From contig WPIO01000003.1 of assembly GCA_009760855.2 (NCBI GenBank), positions 7,461,501 to 7,525,500 of the forward strand: a stretch of DNA of 64,000 bases. Reading direction: 5' to 3'. This document shows positions 12,545 to 39,560 of this stretch, piece after piece. The DNA is from Cristatella mucedo (taxonomy: Eukaryota > Bryozoa > Phylactolaemata > Cristatellidae). Within the stretch, counting starts at the first letter, position 1; every line of letters starts with the position of its first letter. A program made the position numbers and the translations under genes. A model generated the notes under the pieces. That model was not told the DNA's origin. It saw nothing but the letters and a program-made list of their open reading frames with translations, and made no database searches.

Positions 12545-12966
12545 GGCTCCAACAGTCTGGAAATACTTCGTACAAACCTTAAGTCCTTTGGAGACCGTGC
12601 ATTTAGCTCGGATGCTCCCAAAGCCTGGAACTCCCTCCCGACCTGCGTCAGAACATCCCCTGACCTGACCACATTTAAAAGAAACTTAAAAACACACCTA
12701 TTTAGGACAGCATTTAGTGGGTCCCTGTGATTCGTCATTGATGTGCTTACGCGTGCTGACACTGTGCATGCTGCCACTAACCACATTTGCATGCTGACCC
12801 TGTGCATGTAACCCCTAACCATATTATTCATTTTGTTTGTTTGTTTTTCAAGCATGATTTACTTACTATTCTATTGCATATCACTTTGCAGCAAATGTAA
12901 AGCGCCTAGAAAGAGACTAAGTTCTCTGAGGGCGCTTTATCAAGTGCAATATTATTATTATTATTA
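12545..12966 (+). mobile_element. LINE 3' end with hairpin tail and ATT run
   Basis: Closely similar to the copies at 10165 and 49090. The C-terminal ORF ends with a TFKRNLKTHLFRTAFSG-like peptide; the tail GCGCCTAGAAAGAGACTAAG and an ATT run close it. Confidence 0.8.
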
Positions 12967-13604
12967 AGGCATGCCGAAGTGTTTGTCAATTTGTGAGATT
13001 GGCACGTACTTTTAGATAAGCATACTTATGACCAAGACATTTAACATTAGCGTTCTTATGCCCTAGACATTTGCTGTTAGCTAGATGTCTGAAGACCTTT
13101 TTAAACCTTAAATGTGTAGAATACCGTTTATATGCTTTAGAAATTGCTGAATTGCTTGCTTAGCCTCGTTTACTGTATTGGCATAGACATCGACTGGAAT
13201 GATGTCCGTATAGATGGCACAATATTCTGTGGTGCTGGCACCGTGTCGGCCTGCTGATTTCCCCAAGCGAGCGATGTCTCCCTGTTGTTGTCAACTTTTG
13301 CACTATTGTTCCAAATGGCTGATGTGCGAAACTTTAATAACCAGCAGATCAGTTCGAAGCCGAGCAGTCGGGAGGGGGGATGGGGCTTCTGCTTTCTTTT
13401 CACCAAAGCGACTCGGTGTTCTTAGACCAGTGTGAAATTTTCCGAAAACCAATTTTCTGACCGTCGAACTCAAACCGTCAAATCGGATACTGCTTTGACT
13501 CGTTCATAGCTTGTCTTTTTTCCCGTGGCACATGTGAAATTACGTGTTTGTGGACATTAATTAATAGCCAGTGGTGTGGTGCTTGCTTTTCACGATCCGT
13601 ATCG

Positions 13605-13718
13605 TGGCTCGAGTTCTTAAGCAGGCAATCCCGTATTGCCCACTGCAAGCGATCTCGATAGGTGCTAAGGCTCTTCTGCTGCTCTATAGATAAGACTGTT
13701 TGATCAGCCGAGCTTTAC
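13605..13718 (+). mobile_element. SINE family 2 fragment, plus strand
   Basis: GTGGCTCGAGTTCTTAAGCA, CCGTATTGCCCACTGCAAGC, AAGGCTCTTCTGCTGCTCTA and GACTGTTTGATCAGC. Confidence 0.5.
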
Positions 13719-14074
13719 TTACTTTTGAATACTTCCCTTCGTGGTTTTGCCACCGAAGCCATCTGCCATTATAGCATCGCCACCACTTAGTGACCATACC
13801 ACCTATTGCTGCCGTCTCTCTCGCTTTGGCCGCTCCAATGCATTCCTGGATGCCTCTGCCCGAGGCATCCAGTGAATAGGGTGGTCTTCCAGCGAAAGTC
13901 CACGTGGAAGTAGGAGAAAAGTAATCGATGTATCTCCAGTATTGCTTGCATCGTTTAAAGCCGCCCAGCAGTCTTTCGCTCGCGTACTTCAGTGGAATAC
14001 TTAACTTTAATAGTAATCAAGCCTGCCATAACCCTAAGGGTCACTCTCAAAATGTGCCTATTGATTAAGTCTTG

Positions 14075-14140
14075 TATGTAATGCCCTTAGAGAACCAATT
14101 TCTGCCCAGGTCCTTTGCAACTCGCTGCAATAACCAGGTA
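14075..14140 (-). repeat. SINE/LINE tail fragment, minus strand, diverged
   Basis: TGTATGTAATGCCCTTAGAG and AACCAATTTCTGCCCAGGTC are the only parts left. Confidence 0.4.
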
Positions 14141-16030
14141 TTATTGACATGCACTGTGTCATGGTTAGACAAGCATGCAAAAGCGAGCACTCAAAAAGGC
14201 ACTCTGGGCTTCTGGTTAGTAGGACCCCTGGTTAGTAACATGATCTGAAACTTGTACATGTAAGTATCTAAAGCACCCAGGAATAAAGACTATGTCTATA
14301 TCTATGTCTATACTAGGAGGGTTGAGCCGAACAGGTCGCATGCATCTTTAGCTGAGACTTTAATTATACAAAGTCTATGTGTGTGGTAACAGAATACGGA
14401 AAGGGGTTCGTGTGTGATAAATAATTATATGCAGCTTAATTCTTGACAGCGCCCTTGATTTTTTGGTCGTGACCTAGCTTGTCTGAAATGGACTAAGTGC
14501 CACCCTACAGACTTGTCTTTCTTTCACATGCCTTTATCGAGTAAAACTGGCAGCCGAGTATTTAATTGCTGTTCTTTCCTCGTTGAATTTTAAGCCGGAA
14601 TTTAAATTTCCCCTCGAAGCCTATCCTTCCAATCTGCCTTATACTGATTCCTTCCAATGTGTAAGCTGCCAGCAGTGACTATCATCAATCCCCTATGTAT
14701 TTAGACTACTTACTTTATCTCAGTTATTTTTTATCGCATGTCGATTCTCTGTTCCATAAATTGTCCCTTTCTAGGAAGTGGCTGATTTTAGCATTGATTT
14801 TGATAACCCAACTGACCCCCAACTGTGTGTGCCAGAATTTAGCTCTTCGGCTGACTCACTTTCTCTCGTGGCTCATGTGCATGTTGCTCTCTCGCATCAA
14901 AGGTCACACTGCCGATCAGATATCCTACCACGACTGCATACTGTCGACTCCTATAATAGCAACCGGTACCACGTGGATCTTGTTCTCTCTGCGGCATGTA
15001 TCCAGTTTGCTGTGAAAATCCGCAAAACCTGGGCTGCTTACCACCAATCTTCATTTCTGCGGCTTTAAAGCTTAATTTGACTTATACTAAGCGACACTTG
15101 CTGATGTTGCCATTTTCTCCTCGACAAAACGCAATGTTTGCATTAGCCCAGATAGCCTATTAGCTGCTGCAGACTTTATACTAAGCAGGAATATTAATCG
15201 TGAAAAAGCATATAGATCAGGACTGGCTGTCCCTTCGACTGGCGTTCGAGCTAAGGCCAAGTATATCTAGATAACAACATGGTGGAATCAGGCATGCGAA
15301 ATTCAAAATTACTATTGTCGAGCATCAACCATCTCCTTACCGGCACCTAAATCGGCACCAAACCTTGCGATGATCTAGCCGATCTTTCTTTTTAGGCTCC
15401 TTGGGTGCAAGAAGGACAAAATCGGAGAGTCCATCCCCAAGGTAACATCCTCCCTCAACTCACAAACATTCCGTGCTCGTCCCCGAATGTCCACATGTAA
15501 GCCTGCAGCTGCTGCCATCATCTCGAAGCTCGTATAGCGGTCTAAGAAGACTGCCAGCTCTCCAGACCCCACATACCCACTGTTTTCCAGCTAGGCCCCA
15601 CATACCCACTGTTTTCTTTCTAGGATGCCTAGATTTACTGTCGCCGTCTGTAACTGAAACGGTCAATCTGTCCTTAGCTTCAGGTTTTAAAAGAGGCAAT
15701 TGTCAGGCCGCAAAGGTGTAGAAACTAGACCAGGAGAACTTAATCAACGTCCGCCCAGTCTTCCTATTGCCGTTCCTATCAAAGACCATGGAACGATTCG
15801 TGGCAGACCGGTTCTCTTATTCAGACCGTAACTTATCATTTTCCAAACTTCAAACCTAACAAGTAAGTTCCATTCAGGTTTTAGAGCAAATCACTCCACG
15901 GAGTCAGCGTTAGATTGAGTGCATAGTAACTTTTTTGGGAATGATGACTTGGGTTCTTTCTGCTAGTTCTAGTGTATCTCTAGCCGACACGCTGCTGAAC
16001 TTATCCTTTAATCCTTGCCTGCTTTCCGGC

Positions 16031-16032
<2 letters not shown>

Positions 16033-16117
<85 letters not shown>
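16033..16117. repeat. (CT)~42 microsatellite
   Basis: Near-perfect CT array inside the decayed LINE. Confidence 0.95.
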
Positions 16118-17034
16118 AGCTTCCTCGCAGCCAGAGGTGAGCAAGGATTTTCATCTGGGGAAGGCAAAACCCGCAAGATTTTCATTGTAGTAGCCAAGAC
16201 AGTGCACAATCACAATTTGCTTATTTGTCACGAACTCAAAGGTTGCTCGACGAGTGGAAGTAGGGCATAATTTGTTCTCTGTTTGTGACGGTCAGGGGGC
16301 GTTTGTGATGGTCAAGGAATACGTAGAGGGCGGCCCAGGTTGCTGTCTCCTGGTTCTGTTTGCAGCAGTGGATTGCTAACATTTTCGCTTAGATGGTAGC
16401 CAACTTTCTCTAATATAATGACGACGAAACCGACTTGCTAGTTATGAGCTAGTCTAAAATGACTTTTCACTAGATGCCCACATTAACTGCAGTCAAGTCT
16501 GCCTGTTTTCGCCTTAGTTGCATTGCAAAAATACAGACTAACTGAGATAAGGACACTCAAGCAAACCTGGTCCATGCATTTACCGACTAGACTTCTGTAA
16601 CTTGCCACGTGTAGACCTTCCTGCCTGTGCAGTAAGAAGGTTGCGGTGGATGTAAAGCCCGGCAGCTATGCTTGTCTGTCGCGAAATTTGCAACTTGGCT
16701 GCTACACCACTTCTCACCGATCTGTCTGCACTGACTGCCTATCGTGCAGCATGTCGATTTCAGAGCTCTTTCGTCCACCTCCAGGTCCCTTCCCATTACC
16801 TAGGACCTGCCTGCCTGCCTGTCGGTATTACTTCTAATCGAGAAGCTGTCGCATGTCCACCGGCTCTGCCTCTCGACTCTGGTCATTTGGTTGTGCCTCT
16901 ATTGAACTTCGAATCCTACTTTGCCTTCGGATCCTGTGAGGAACTCACTAACGACGGAAGTCACCTCACTAGATTTGATGCTATTCGGGAAGAATGCCTA
17001 CCTGTTTCTTACAGCTCTTGCTCTTTCCGAGATA

Positions 17035-17190
17035 AAAAAAATAGTGAATTCGTTTTTATAGTGCCTAAGAGAACTGAATCTCTATCCAGGCACTTCACAT
17101 ACGCCGCAGGGATCGAGCCCACTACCTCAGTCATAAAGGTCAGCACCTTGACCTCGGCTACTAAAAGGTCTGCACCTTAATCCCTGGGCC
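17035..17190 (-). mobile_element. tRNA-derived SINE, family 1, nested in a LINE
   Basis: Reversed tail (GTGCCTAAGAGAACTGAATC), reversed B box (GGGATCGAGCCC), reversed A-box region near 17175. Plus-strand LINE sequence resumes at ~17200. Confidence 0.75.
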
Positions 17191-17879
17191 TTTGTAAGGA
17201 TGTACTCGTGTGCTCTGAAACTGTGCATGTTATAACTCACCAATCAACCTGCTTCCATATCAGTATTTGTGAGCTGCTTAGAAAGACTCTTTAAGCGCTA
17301 TTTTAATATTAAATCATTAGCACTGTTACAATTGTTATTATTAGGTAGCTCTGCTTCCTTATGTCTTGCGTCTTACCCTATTGGCCTCTCCCAGATTTGG
17401 TCAGTTGCTTGTAAGGTAAGAGTTTACTCTCCTATTAGCATTATTTAGAATCAATCATAATTAAAGAAATCGTTATATAGAAAATTATAGCTTTTGGGTA
17501 ATTGTGTTTGTTCTCGGGCAGTGGCATAGCTTCCAATATGGGTTCGCAGCTGCCAGGTTTTTCCACATGTGGGGTTTTACAGAAGTGCAATCACTAGATG
17601 ACTTTATTCATGAACGACATTGCCTGTGAGCCACAGTTCGCATCCGCTTGTCTGTGTAAGTTTTGTTAGAAGATTCGCGGTTATACCGGTAAGTCGCCAG
17701 CGAGATTGTTCCCGACCTAAAGTGAGAAATGTCACCCGCTGGCTCCATACGATGGGGTGACTTCGTGCGAAACTATGCGTAGCAGCACAGCTCTTGGTCC
17801 AACGCCCAAGGCGTCAAATGATGCCGGCTTCTTTTCTTTGCTATCGGCCAGTGGCTCGAAGGATCGCCTTTTTCAGTGG

Positions 17880-18096
17880 TCCTGAGCTGCTACTTCCATG
17901 CTACTCACTACCTCAACAGCTCTCCTGACTCTGCTATGCTTCCCACTTTCTCTTTATTGCGTGAGACGAAGTCTGTTGGCTACCGAATGCGTACCGAAAG
18001 CCGCTTAGGCTGTGAGTGCGCTATACAAAACTCTCCTGCGTAACACCCACATAGTCTTTATGACTTTGTGGAGATACAGACGGAGATACATACATC
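17880..18096 (+). repeat. Unclassified dispersed repeat, family 3, next to the DOK exon
   Basis: CTCACTACCTCAACAGCTCT, GTGAGACGAAGTCTGTTGGC, AGCCGCTTAGGCTGTGAGTG, and a GGAGATACAGACGGAGATAC end. It finishes about 100 bases before the DOK-like PTB exon. Confidence 0.65.
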
Positions 18097-18201
18097 GCCG
18101 TTATGCATTCGCTCAGCCGTGCTCGGCTCGCTGTGCCTCGATCGCCGAAGCTAGCCCTGCGTTTCCACCTCCTGCTGGTGAGCGCCTACGCTCCTTTGCA
18201 G

Positions 18202-19247
18202 CCGACATTTTCCATGCCGAAATCGAACCCAACAGCACGGCAGAGCGCTGCAAGCTCGGCGGCTGCGCGTACGAGCTGCACGTGAACACCGCCAACTTGG
18301 CGCTCATCGATACGACGACTCGGAAGCCCTTGTTCACCTGGCCGTTCAGGTACATACGCCGCTACGGACACAGCAAGACGTCGTTCCAGTTCGAGGCAGG
18401 CCGGAAGTGCCCGTCCGGCGAAGGGCTGTTCGTGGTGAACTTGGAAGAGGGTAAAAGTGAGAAAGTTCGCAAGTGCATCGAGGCGAGGCTAGGGATCATC
18501 AAAGAGCGAGACATGAGGTACCAGAACGAGAACCGAAAGCCAGAGGAGCCGGGCAAGCCTGCCGTGCCCGTCAGGCAGTTCTGCCAGTCCAGCTACCAGA
18601 ACGTGGTCACGCCGGCCTCCTCCACCGCCGGCGAGAAGAAAAGCAAGCGGTCCACCGCGAAGCCTGCTGCTGGCCAGGAGACGTCTGTCGTCGAGGCCAA
18701 ACCGAGCGCCAAACCGAGCGCCAAACCGAGCGCCAAGGCCAAATCGAGTGTCAAGGCTCCTCCCACCGATGCCAAGCCGGCGGCTGTCAGCTCGTCGGCG
18801 ATGCCACCGGTACCTGACGAGGCCATGTATTCGGAGGTGTATGTTGGCAGCAACAGAGGCGGCGGCCACGGCGACAGTTCATACAGCCTAGTTCAGGACC
18901 CGGCACCCGTCTATGCACCTGTCATCAAGAAATCGGCAGCCACTGCCGCTTTGCCGCCGAGCCGCACGGGCGCAGAGCCGGCGAATGCTCAGCAATCCCA
19001 GCTCAATTGTCTGGTCGCGAACAAGCGAGAGGAGATCAGACGCCTCGCCACCGAACAGTCGGAGGGCTACGGCACGGTGGGCGGCTCGAACTGGACCACT
19101 GGAGGTGGCGGTGACGAGTACGGCACCGTCGATCATCATCCGGCCGTCGGCCAGCAGTACTTCATGGTCTCGCCGACCGAAGACGTCGATCCCGTCTACG
19201 CTGAGGCCGACTCACACTCAGACGGCAGACCGACGTCTCGGAAGTGA
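18202..19247 (+). CDS. DOK: Dok-family adaptor protein, 3' terminal exon (IRS-type PTB domain and tyrosine-rich tail)
   Basis: Docking proteins of the Dok/IRS class sit below receptor tyrosine kinases: the PTB domain binds phosphotyrosine peptides and the tail, once phosphorylated, recruits SH2 proteins. The exon opens after a plausible acceptor (ctcctttgcag) and encodes 347 residues to the TGA. The first ~95 residues match the IRS-type PTB: an AERC start, the RRYG motif, then FQFEAGRKCPSGEG, a near-diagnostic Dok signature. A lysine/alanine/proline tract with repeated AKPS units follows, then tyrosine motifs YSEV, YSLV, YAPV, YGTV (twice), YFMV and YAEA, suited to SH2 binding. The open frame extends 5' to 18012, but that part reads through a dispersed repeat and probably belongs to the intron. 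The PH-domain exons expected upstream were not recognised. Which Dok paralogue this is cannot be told. Confidence 0.85.
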
Positions 19248-20489
19248 CTTCGCCGCACACAGTAGCTGCCCGGAAATCGCCTGCGTGTTCGGGTGCAGCC
19301 CTCGCGAGTCGGAAGTCGACCTGGCCGCACGCATGGGAAATTCGGTGCACGGGAAATGCCGAACTGCTTCCTTAGCGACCCGCCCCCTGCCGTCGCTCAC
19401 CGGCAGGTCATTGCCTTCGACCTCTCCCCCCCCCCCCCAAGTCTGCGCATCTTCGGCCGCCGGGGTCGCGACCCCGACGGCCGACACTTTCGCGGTCGCG
19501 ACTGATGAGAGCGCGAAGCCGGTTCCTAATCGGACGCCTCTCGAGCGATCGAGGTCTGGCGAGCAAGCGCTCAGGCGGCTTCGTGGGCGATGGACCACGT
19601 GAGGCCGCCGGCAGCACTGAGCAGCCGAGCTCGCCGGTCGACACGCGTTCGCGCTCCTTTGCCTGCTGCCGCCACCCGCGAGATGATTTTCCTAGTTCGC
19701 TTGATAGTTGTTGGAAGTATTTAGGCTTCAAGTCTGCTTGGTAGTTATCTCGAGCTTTTATGGTCTTGCAACTTGCTGCATCCTTCCCAGTCTTCCTTGT
19801 CGAGTCAGAAGAACCCCGATATTGCTTTATCGTATACGCCGTCTGCGAAAGCTGGCGTCAGTCATTAAAAGCGTGCATCCTTAGACGCGTGCGAGATATG
19901 CCGGTACTGCGTCCACGGCAGGCCAAGCTGCTAGCACCGCTTCAGCTGACTGGCTGGCGGTGCGACCGAGCTTTTGCGAGGTATCCCGTCTGTAGCTCCA
20001 CAAGAGCGAAAGGACTAATTGTGCATTAGTGAATTCAAAGCCCCGGCGGCGGCGTTTAGTGCGTATACGTATACACGTAGCCAACAGAAGTCGTCTCGTG
20101 CAACGATTAGAAAGTGAGAAGCAAAGCTGGGTCTGGTGAGCAGTTGAGGGAGTGAGTAGCATCGGCATTACCTTCATCCCCGAAGTGGGCGTTGGAACGT
20201 ACCGTTGTCAAAGCTAGCTAAGACTTAATGCAGAGCCAATTTACGGCGTCGAGTCATCCCTACGCATAACCCAGAAACCACCGCTATAACGTTTTTCTGA
20301 AGAGATCGCACTTGTCACAGCAAGAGGTGACGCGCCACTGCACGAAGCTAAACTCGTCAGTACTACATTCAGAACCTCTGAAAAGAGGTTGAAGAAAATT
20401 TGCTAATGATGCTAGCCAACTCTGTCAAAGAATAACTCAAACGCTGGAATCAATCTGAGAATGCTTTTCCTGCATTGAGCCGTTGACTG
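19248..20489. other. Probable DOK-like 3' UTR and DOK/ZDHHC17 intergenic sequence
   Basis: GC-rich to ~19650, then mixed. No AATAAA recognised in the first kilobase. Reversed family-3 repeat traces near 20105. Confidence 0.45.
19426..19438. repeat. Poly-C tract (13 C)
   Basis: Homopolymer about 180 bases after the DOK-like stop, in GC-rich probable 3' UTR. Confidence 0.9.
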
Positions 20490-20850
20490 AGATAATTATA
20501 ATAATATAATTGTAAAGTATGACGCCCATTGAGAATTAGCTATCTTTCTATGTACTTTACATGTGCTGTAAAGGAAGCATGATCACATGGCTAATAGTAA
20601 CATCGACAGTACATGCCACTTCAACAAGCATAAAATTGTTAGTGGTGGCATGTACTGTCAACTTGTAAATATGGTTAGTGGTAGCATGCACACTGTTAGT
20701 GTGCAAAGAAAAAACCGCAGGGACTCAGCAAATGCTGTGAGAAACAGGTGCGTTTTAAGCTGCTTTTTTAAATGTCAAGTCAGTGGATGTCGTGACGCTG
20801 GCCGGGAGTGAGTTCCAGGTTTTGGAAGCATAGTAACTAAATGTGCAGTC
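20490..20850 (-). mobile_element. LINE 3' end, minus strand
   Basis: Begins with an AT-rich tail and the reversed hairpin, then the reversed 3' UTR and end of ORF. More diverged than other copies. Confidence 0.6.
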
Positions 20851-22513
20851 TCCAGAGGGTCAGAAATATCGGCACTTGTTAATACTAAGTAGCAGCAGGA
20901 CACCAGCATGATGCCATTCTGCATCAAGCTTTGAGCATAAGATTTACTTGGCTACAAAGGCTTCTCATCATTCATCAACTGGGTTGGGACTCATGAATTT
21001 TCGGAGACCGGCTTGTTGGGACCGAGTGGCACGATCGTGTTCTGTTGAGCGACAACGCAGATTCTCTGTACGTTAAAAAGGAACACTTAAAAACGTGGAG
21101 GCAAAAACTTGATAGTTTTATTCCTGCGTGTTTAAGTTAATTGCGACGTCTCGGTCCAAATATTTCTGCATCTTCTCGATTGTAGCCCTCATTTTTTCTG
21201 ACGAAACATCCAGAGGCCAAGGAAAAGCTGGCGATACAAGAGATATCCAAATGAAACTCCTGGGTACTTATGATGACCTGGTGACAGAATTTCTGACACG
21301 TTTATTGCCACTATCCCTCTAGTGCCACAACACTGACATCCGGCACAATATCATTTAATTATCAACCAAGAAATCAATGGAGAAGCGAAACCAACACCAG
21401 CAACATTCAAACCCGGGGTGCAGGATCCAGAATTAGAACACCTAAATGATTGACCAGCTACACTCATTACGAATTTACTAATTGATTAGTAAAAGTGGTC
21501 ACGTACGAGAGAAGATTTAAGTAAAAAATAAAGAGTCAAGCACTTCATTGATTTTAAATAAATCAGTGGCCTGCGACATTAACACAAAGTGGCCACACGA
21601 TGGCCGATAGCTACGATGCCCCTGAGAGATCAGCAAACAACGCTGATGCTTAGCAGAAACATTTTACCATACGGCAACCATGTGCAGGAAAAAAAAGAAA
21701 AATTATCAGCTGCCTCTACCCGGAATTACCCAGATATAAGATAGGCAGACAATACAAAAGACACAATGGCAGTGCTCACAGTGGCTCCTGTCAAGCAATA
21801 ATAAGGCACTTTCGTGCTCATATACAACTAAACAAAAGTCGAATATACACAGCCGTCGGCACCAACAATGGCGGACGTTGGCAGCTGATTCCGTGCTGCT
21901 TCGTCCAGGATGTCCTTCACAGCTGTGACAGTGCGATTGCTTCTACATTGTCTTCTTGATCTGCACTAGAATAACAGCTGTCATTCCAGCATCAGCTTGG
22001 CGAGACAAACGCTGGCTGCACACTAGGATCATGTCAATGTGCACCCGTGCGGCTGCAATAGAACTGACTGTCCAGGTACAACAAGCTGGTCAAGGTAGTG
22101 AGGCTGTGCATTGACCTGATCCACGATTCTTCGTGTGCAGCTTTGACAGGATCAAGTGGTGCTCACATTGTTCGGCCACACGGCAGCAACCTGTTGCTTC
22201 AGTGCATAGCAGTAGGCTGCTGCAATGCCACACAGTCTGATCACAGATGCTGCTCTGTCAAAGGCATGTACGAGACGATAACTCAGTGGAGACGAAAGCA
22301 AGGCAGTGGCTGGCCACCATTATTATGCGAGATCGATCCTTGCTGGTTGCCGCTGCACGACAACGACCTCGAACTGTTCGCTCCAGTTGATAACACGGGG
22401 CTTGCATAGGCCGAGGCATCGGCAACCGAACTCGTCGACGAAATTCAACAGGCACCCGCGGCTACAAAGTCATCATTGGGAGCATGCAGAGCACAAACAG
22501 CAAGAGATGAGCT
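20851..22513. other. Intergenic or ZDHHC17 3' UTR sequence
   Basis: A minus-strand AATAAA near 21122 could end ZDHHC17. A last ZDHHC17 exon was sought and not found. Confidence 0.4.
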
Positions 22514-37200
<14,687 letters not shown>

Positions 37201-38194
37201 CTCCAGTCACACAGCAAGAGCCCACCGGAGCAGTCCTAAAGACAAGCTCTAAGAAACGACGCCCCAGCCGTAGAGCGAGTCCTCCACACAAGCGGCAGGC
37301 CAAGGAGTTTCGACGGAGTAAGTGAAAGGCGGTGCCAAGTGAATCCGAAACGGAACGATCGACGGTGCCGCAGCGAGCAATGCAGCAGCCACCGATCATC
37401 GGCTACTCAGACCGCCGCCTAAGCTAACAGGGATCACACGCTAGCACGCTTGCAAAAGAACCAGAAGTCCCTATGAAACTCTCTTATATTGATGACAGTG
37501 CGGCGGGCCGCTTGATCAGTGCCCTTACATTTTGGAGATATGACTCCACAGGATGGCAGGCCTGCCCGGCAACGTCGGACGCGGCCATTCTTTTCCGGGC
37601 CGGCAAAAGCGCTACCCATCTGGTTGGGCGGTTCGTTTTGAAGTTATCCCTCATTGGCGATAGCACGTCGATAATCATCGCCATCCAGCAATTAATCCCC
37701 AGATATTACACGACTGTCACTAATATGAATTATTATATCTATGCATTGCATCATCATGGCTATGCCTATATCATATGCGTCCTGTATCGTGGCACTTCAA
37801 ACGTGGACGACAACGGCCAAACATAGACCAGATTAAGCAGCCTCCAATCATCTTTAATACGATTAATGTCTTGATGAAAATGTAGCCATTTAAAGCTAAA
37901 TTTCCTATGGTTTAAAAAAGCATGTTTGATCTGGACACGATATCCTTGCATTGAGATAAAGTAGATGACTGCACTAAAAACACGTTTTGCCCGAATGAGA
38001 TGTTGAAATGACAGCAATTAACTTCCAAGCTACTTCCAATAGTGCCGGGTAGCGATAAGAAATCGTTATGTAACCAGAACTCGTTGGTAAGGTTACTTCC
38101 ACGTCAGCGTATAATCATCAATCAGCTCGAGTGCTCCTTTTACCCACTGCATTAAACAGCCATTGCCGACAGAAATGTATTGCACATCTAAAAC
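37201..38194. other. ZDHHC17 upstream flank, no exon recognised
   Basis: An in-frame acceptor at 37144 suggests an upstream exon, but none with HIP14 similarity was seen here. Confidence 0.4.
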
Positions 38195-38345
38195 AAACAA
38201 AATGCGTAATTCATTTGTATAGCGCCGTAACAGAACTGAATCTCTATCCGGGCGCTTCATATATGCTGCAGGGCTCGAGCCCACGACCTTGGTAGTGCAG
38301 GTGAGCACTTTGACGCCTGTGCCAAACCAAGGTGGCTATTGCGGA
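38195..38345 (-). mobile_element. tRNA-derived SINE, family 1, minus strand
   Basis: TTCATTTGTATAGCGCCGTA, AGAACTGAATCTCTATCCGG, B box GGGCTCGAGCCC and AGGTGAGCAC. Near-complete; in the ZDHHC17/CSRP intergenic interval. Confidence 0.75.
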
Positions 38346-38599
38346 AGGTTAAGCGAACAGTAAAGCCCGAAATTCCTCGGAATTCCTCGTTGAAGATTAA
38401 ATTGTAATGTACGAGATAAGTTTCTCGTGTTCTATCTCACTCGTCATGCTTAGACGTCCTGCAGAGCCGGCTATTGTACTGGCATAAGAAACTTCTGCAA
38501 AATCGCGGCGACGACAATTGGTATTGAACATCATCGAACCATCGAACCGGTCGACCGCATTTAATGGAGATTCGCGAAAAGAAAAGCGAGAAAAACAGA

Positions 38600-39560
38600 T
38601 TCAGGCTTCCGCCGGCCAGATGGGCGGGCGGTCTAGTTACCCCAGCGCGACTAATTGCCAAAGGTGTTCGAGTGGACGGTAGCCCCTCCCCTCATTACCC
38701 TCCCCCTCACTCCCCACATTCCACGATGCCGGCGGCCAGTTTCCCTAGGGCTGCTGTTAACGACAAATCAGACTAAAGACCGAAATTCAAATCGAGTCGA
38801 CCCGGTAGCAGACGCGCGAGCGGAAGCTGGAGTCGGGTCGGAGTAGAACTGCAGCTTGAGGTATGATGCACGACAGCGAGGACACGGAATGTAGCACGGG
38901 CTGGACTGTCGAGTCGGACCGAACCGATATGTCCAGGGAACGCCGCGACCAGCTCTCGGAATTGGCGGCCAAAACGCGTTGCCTGACTAATTTCGTGCGC
39001 CGTCGGCCGTCGCTGCCGTGCAGGTGCTGAGCGCTGTCTTGCCCGTTCGGATCGAGGCATACGACGAGCCAAGCTCAAGTCGGGAAGTCCTGCAGAGACT
39101 GCAACCGCCACCAGACGACGGTAGAACCCGTCGTCGTCGGGGCGCGTGCACAGTCGAGGTCAGAATGAGCGGCGGCGGCAGGCGAGCCCGTGCTGCCAGA
39201 GCTGCCACCGATCCGCCAGCCAGCGCTCTCCGACCACCGCGCCTCGGCATTGCGAAACTGGCTGTGGAAACTGTAATCTAGCGTCTATGGGGACGCTCGG
39301 CAGTTGGCCGATCCGAGAGGTTTCAGCTGAGAGTTCGAGCAGATCGAACGCGTCGAACAGTCCATCCGTTACATATCTATAGAGCAGAGAGCGACGAGGA
39401 GCGCGGACACGAACGACTCACGATCACGTCCAGGGTACAACCGAATACTCGTACTCGGTAGGTACGTACTCGGTAGGCACAACCGAATAAACTGCAGCCG
39501 CAGCTGGAGGCCACGTGCGGTTCGCCCGCGGGGCTTCTTTCGGCCAATATCCGGTGGATT
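38600..39560. other. GC- and CpG-rich interval between divergent genes
   Basis: Markedly higher GC and CpG than its flanks, lying between the 5' ends of ZDHHC17 (-) and CSRP (+). It could hold the ZDHHC17 promoter and first exon. No TATA box or initiator was identified. Confidence 0.4.

Larger units (their letters stand above)
12967..14779. other. No gene; two repeat fragments only
   Basis: Holds the SINE fragment at 13605 and the tail fragment at 14075. PH-domain exons of the DOK-like gene were sought here and not recognised. Confidence 0.45.
14780..17340 (+). mobile_element. Decayed CR1/L2-like non-LTR retrotransposon with a nested SINE
   Basis: Reverse-transcriptase pieces read in order: VRPVFLLPFLSKTMERFVAD at ~15755, FHSGFRANHSTESALD at ~15870, a CT array at 16033-16117, the later-ORF region 16565-16790, and the 3' hairpin tail at ~17265-17340. 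The reading frame has several stops and shifts, so the element is dead. A minus-strand SINE interrupts it at ~17035-17190. The 5' edge is uncertain. Confidence 0.75.

Noticed and set aside
15473-15721. 82-codon plus-strand frame
   Set aside because: Partly a decayed LINE reading frame (VNLSLASGFKRGN) with a short duplicated CCACATACCCACTGTTTTC segment; not a gene.
18012-18201. N-terminal extension of the DOK-like open frame
   Set aside because: It reads through a family-3 dispersed repeat and has no PTB or PH similarity; a splice acceptor at 18202 fits the domain start.
18913-19602. 229-codon frame overlapping the DOK-like tail
   Set aside because: Alternate-frame shadow of a GC-rich coding exon; low-complexity Arg/Ser/Pro composition and no motif.
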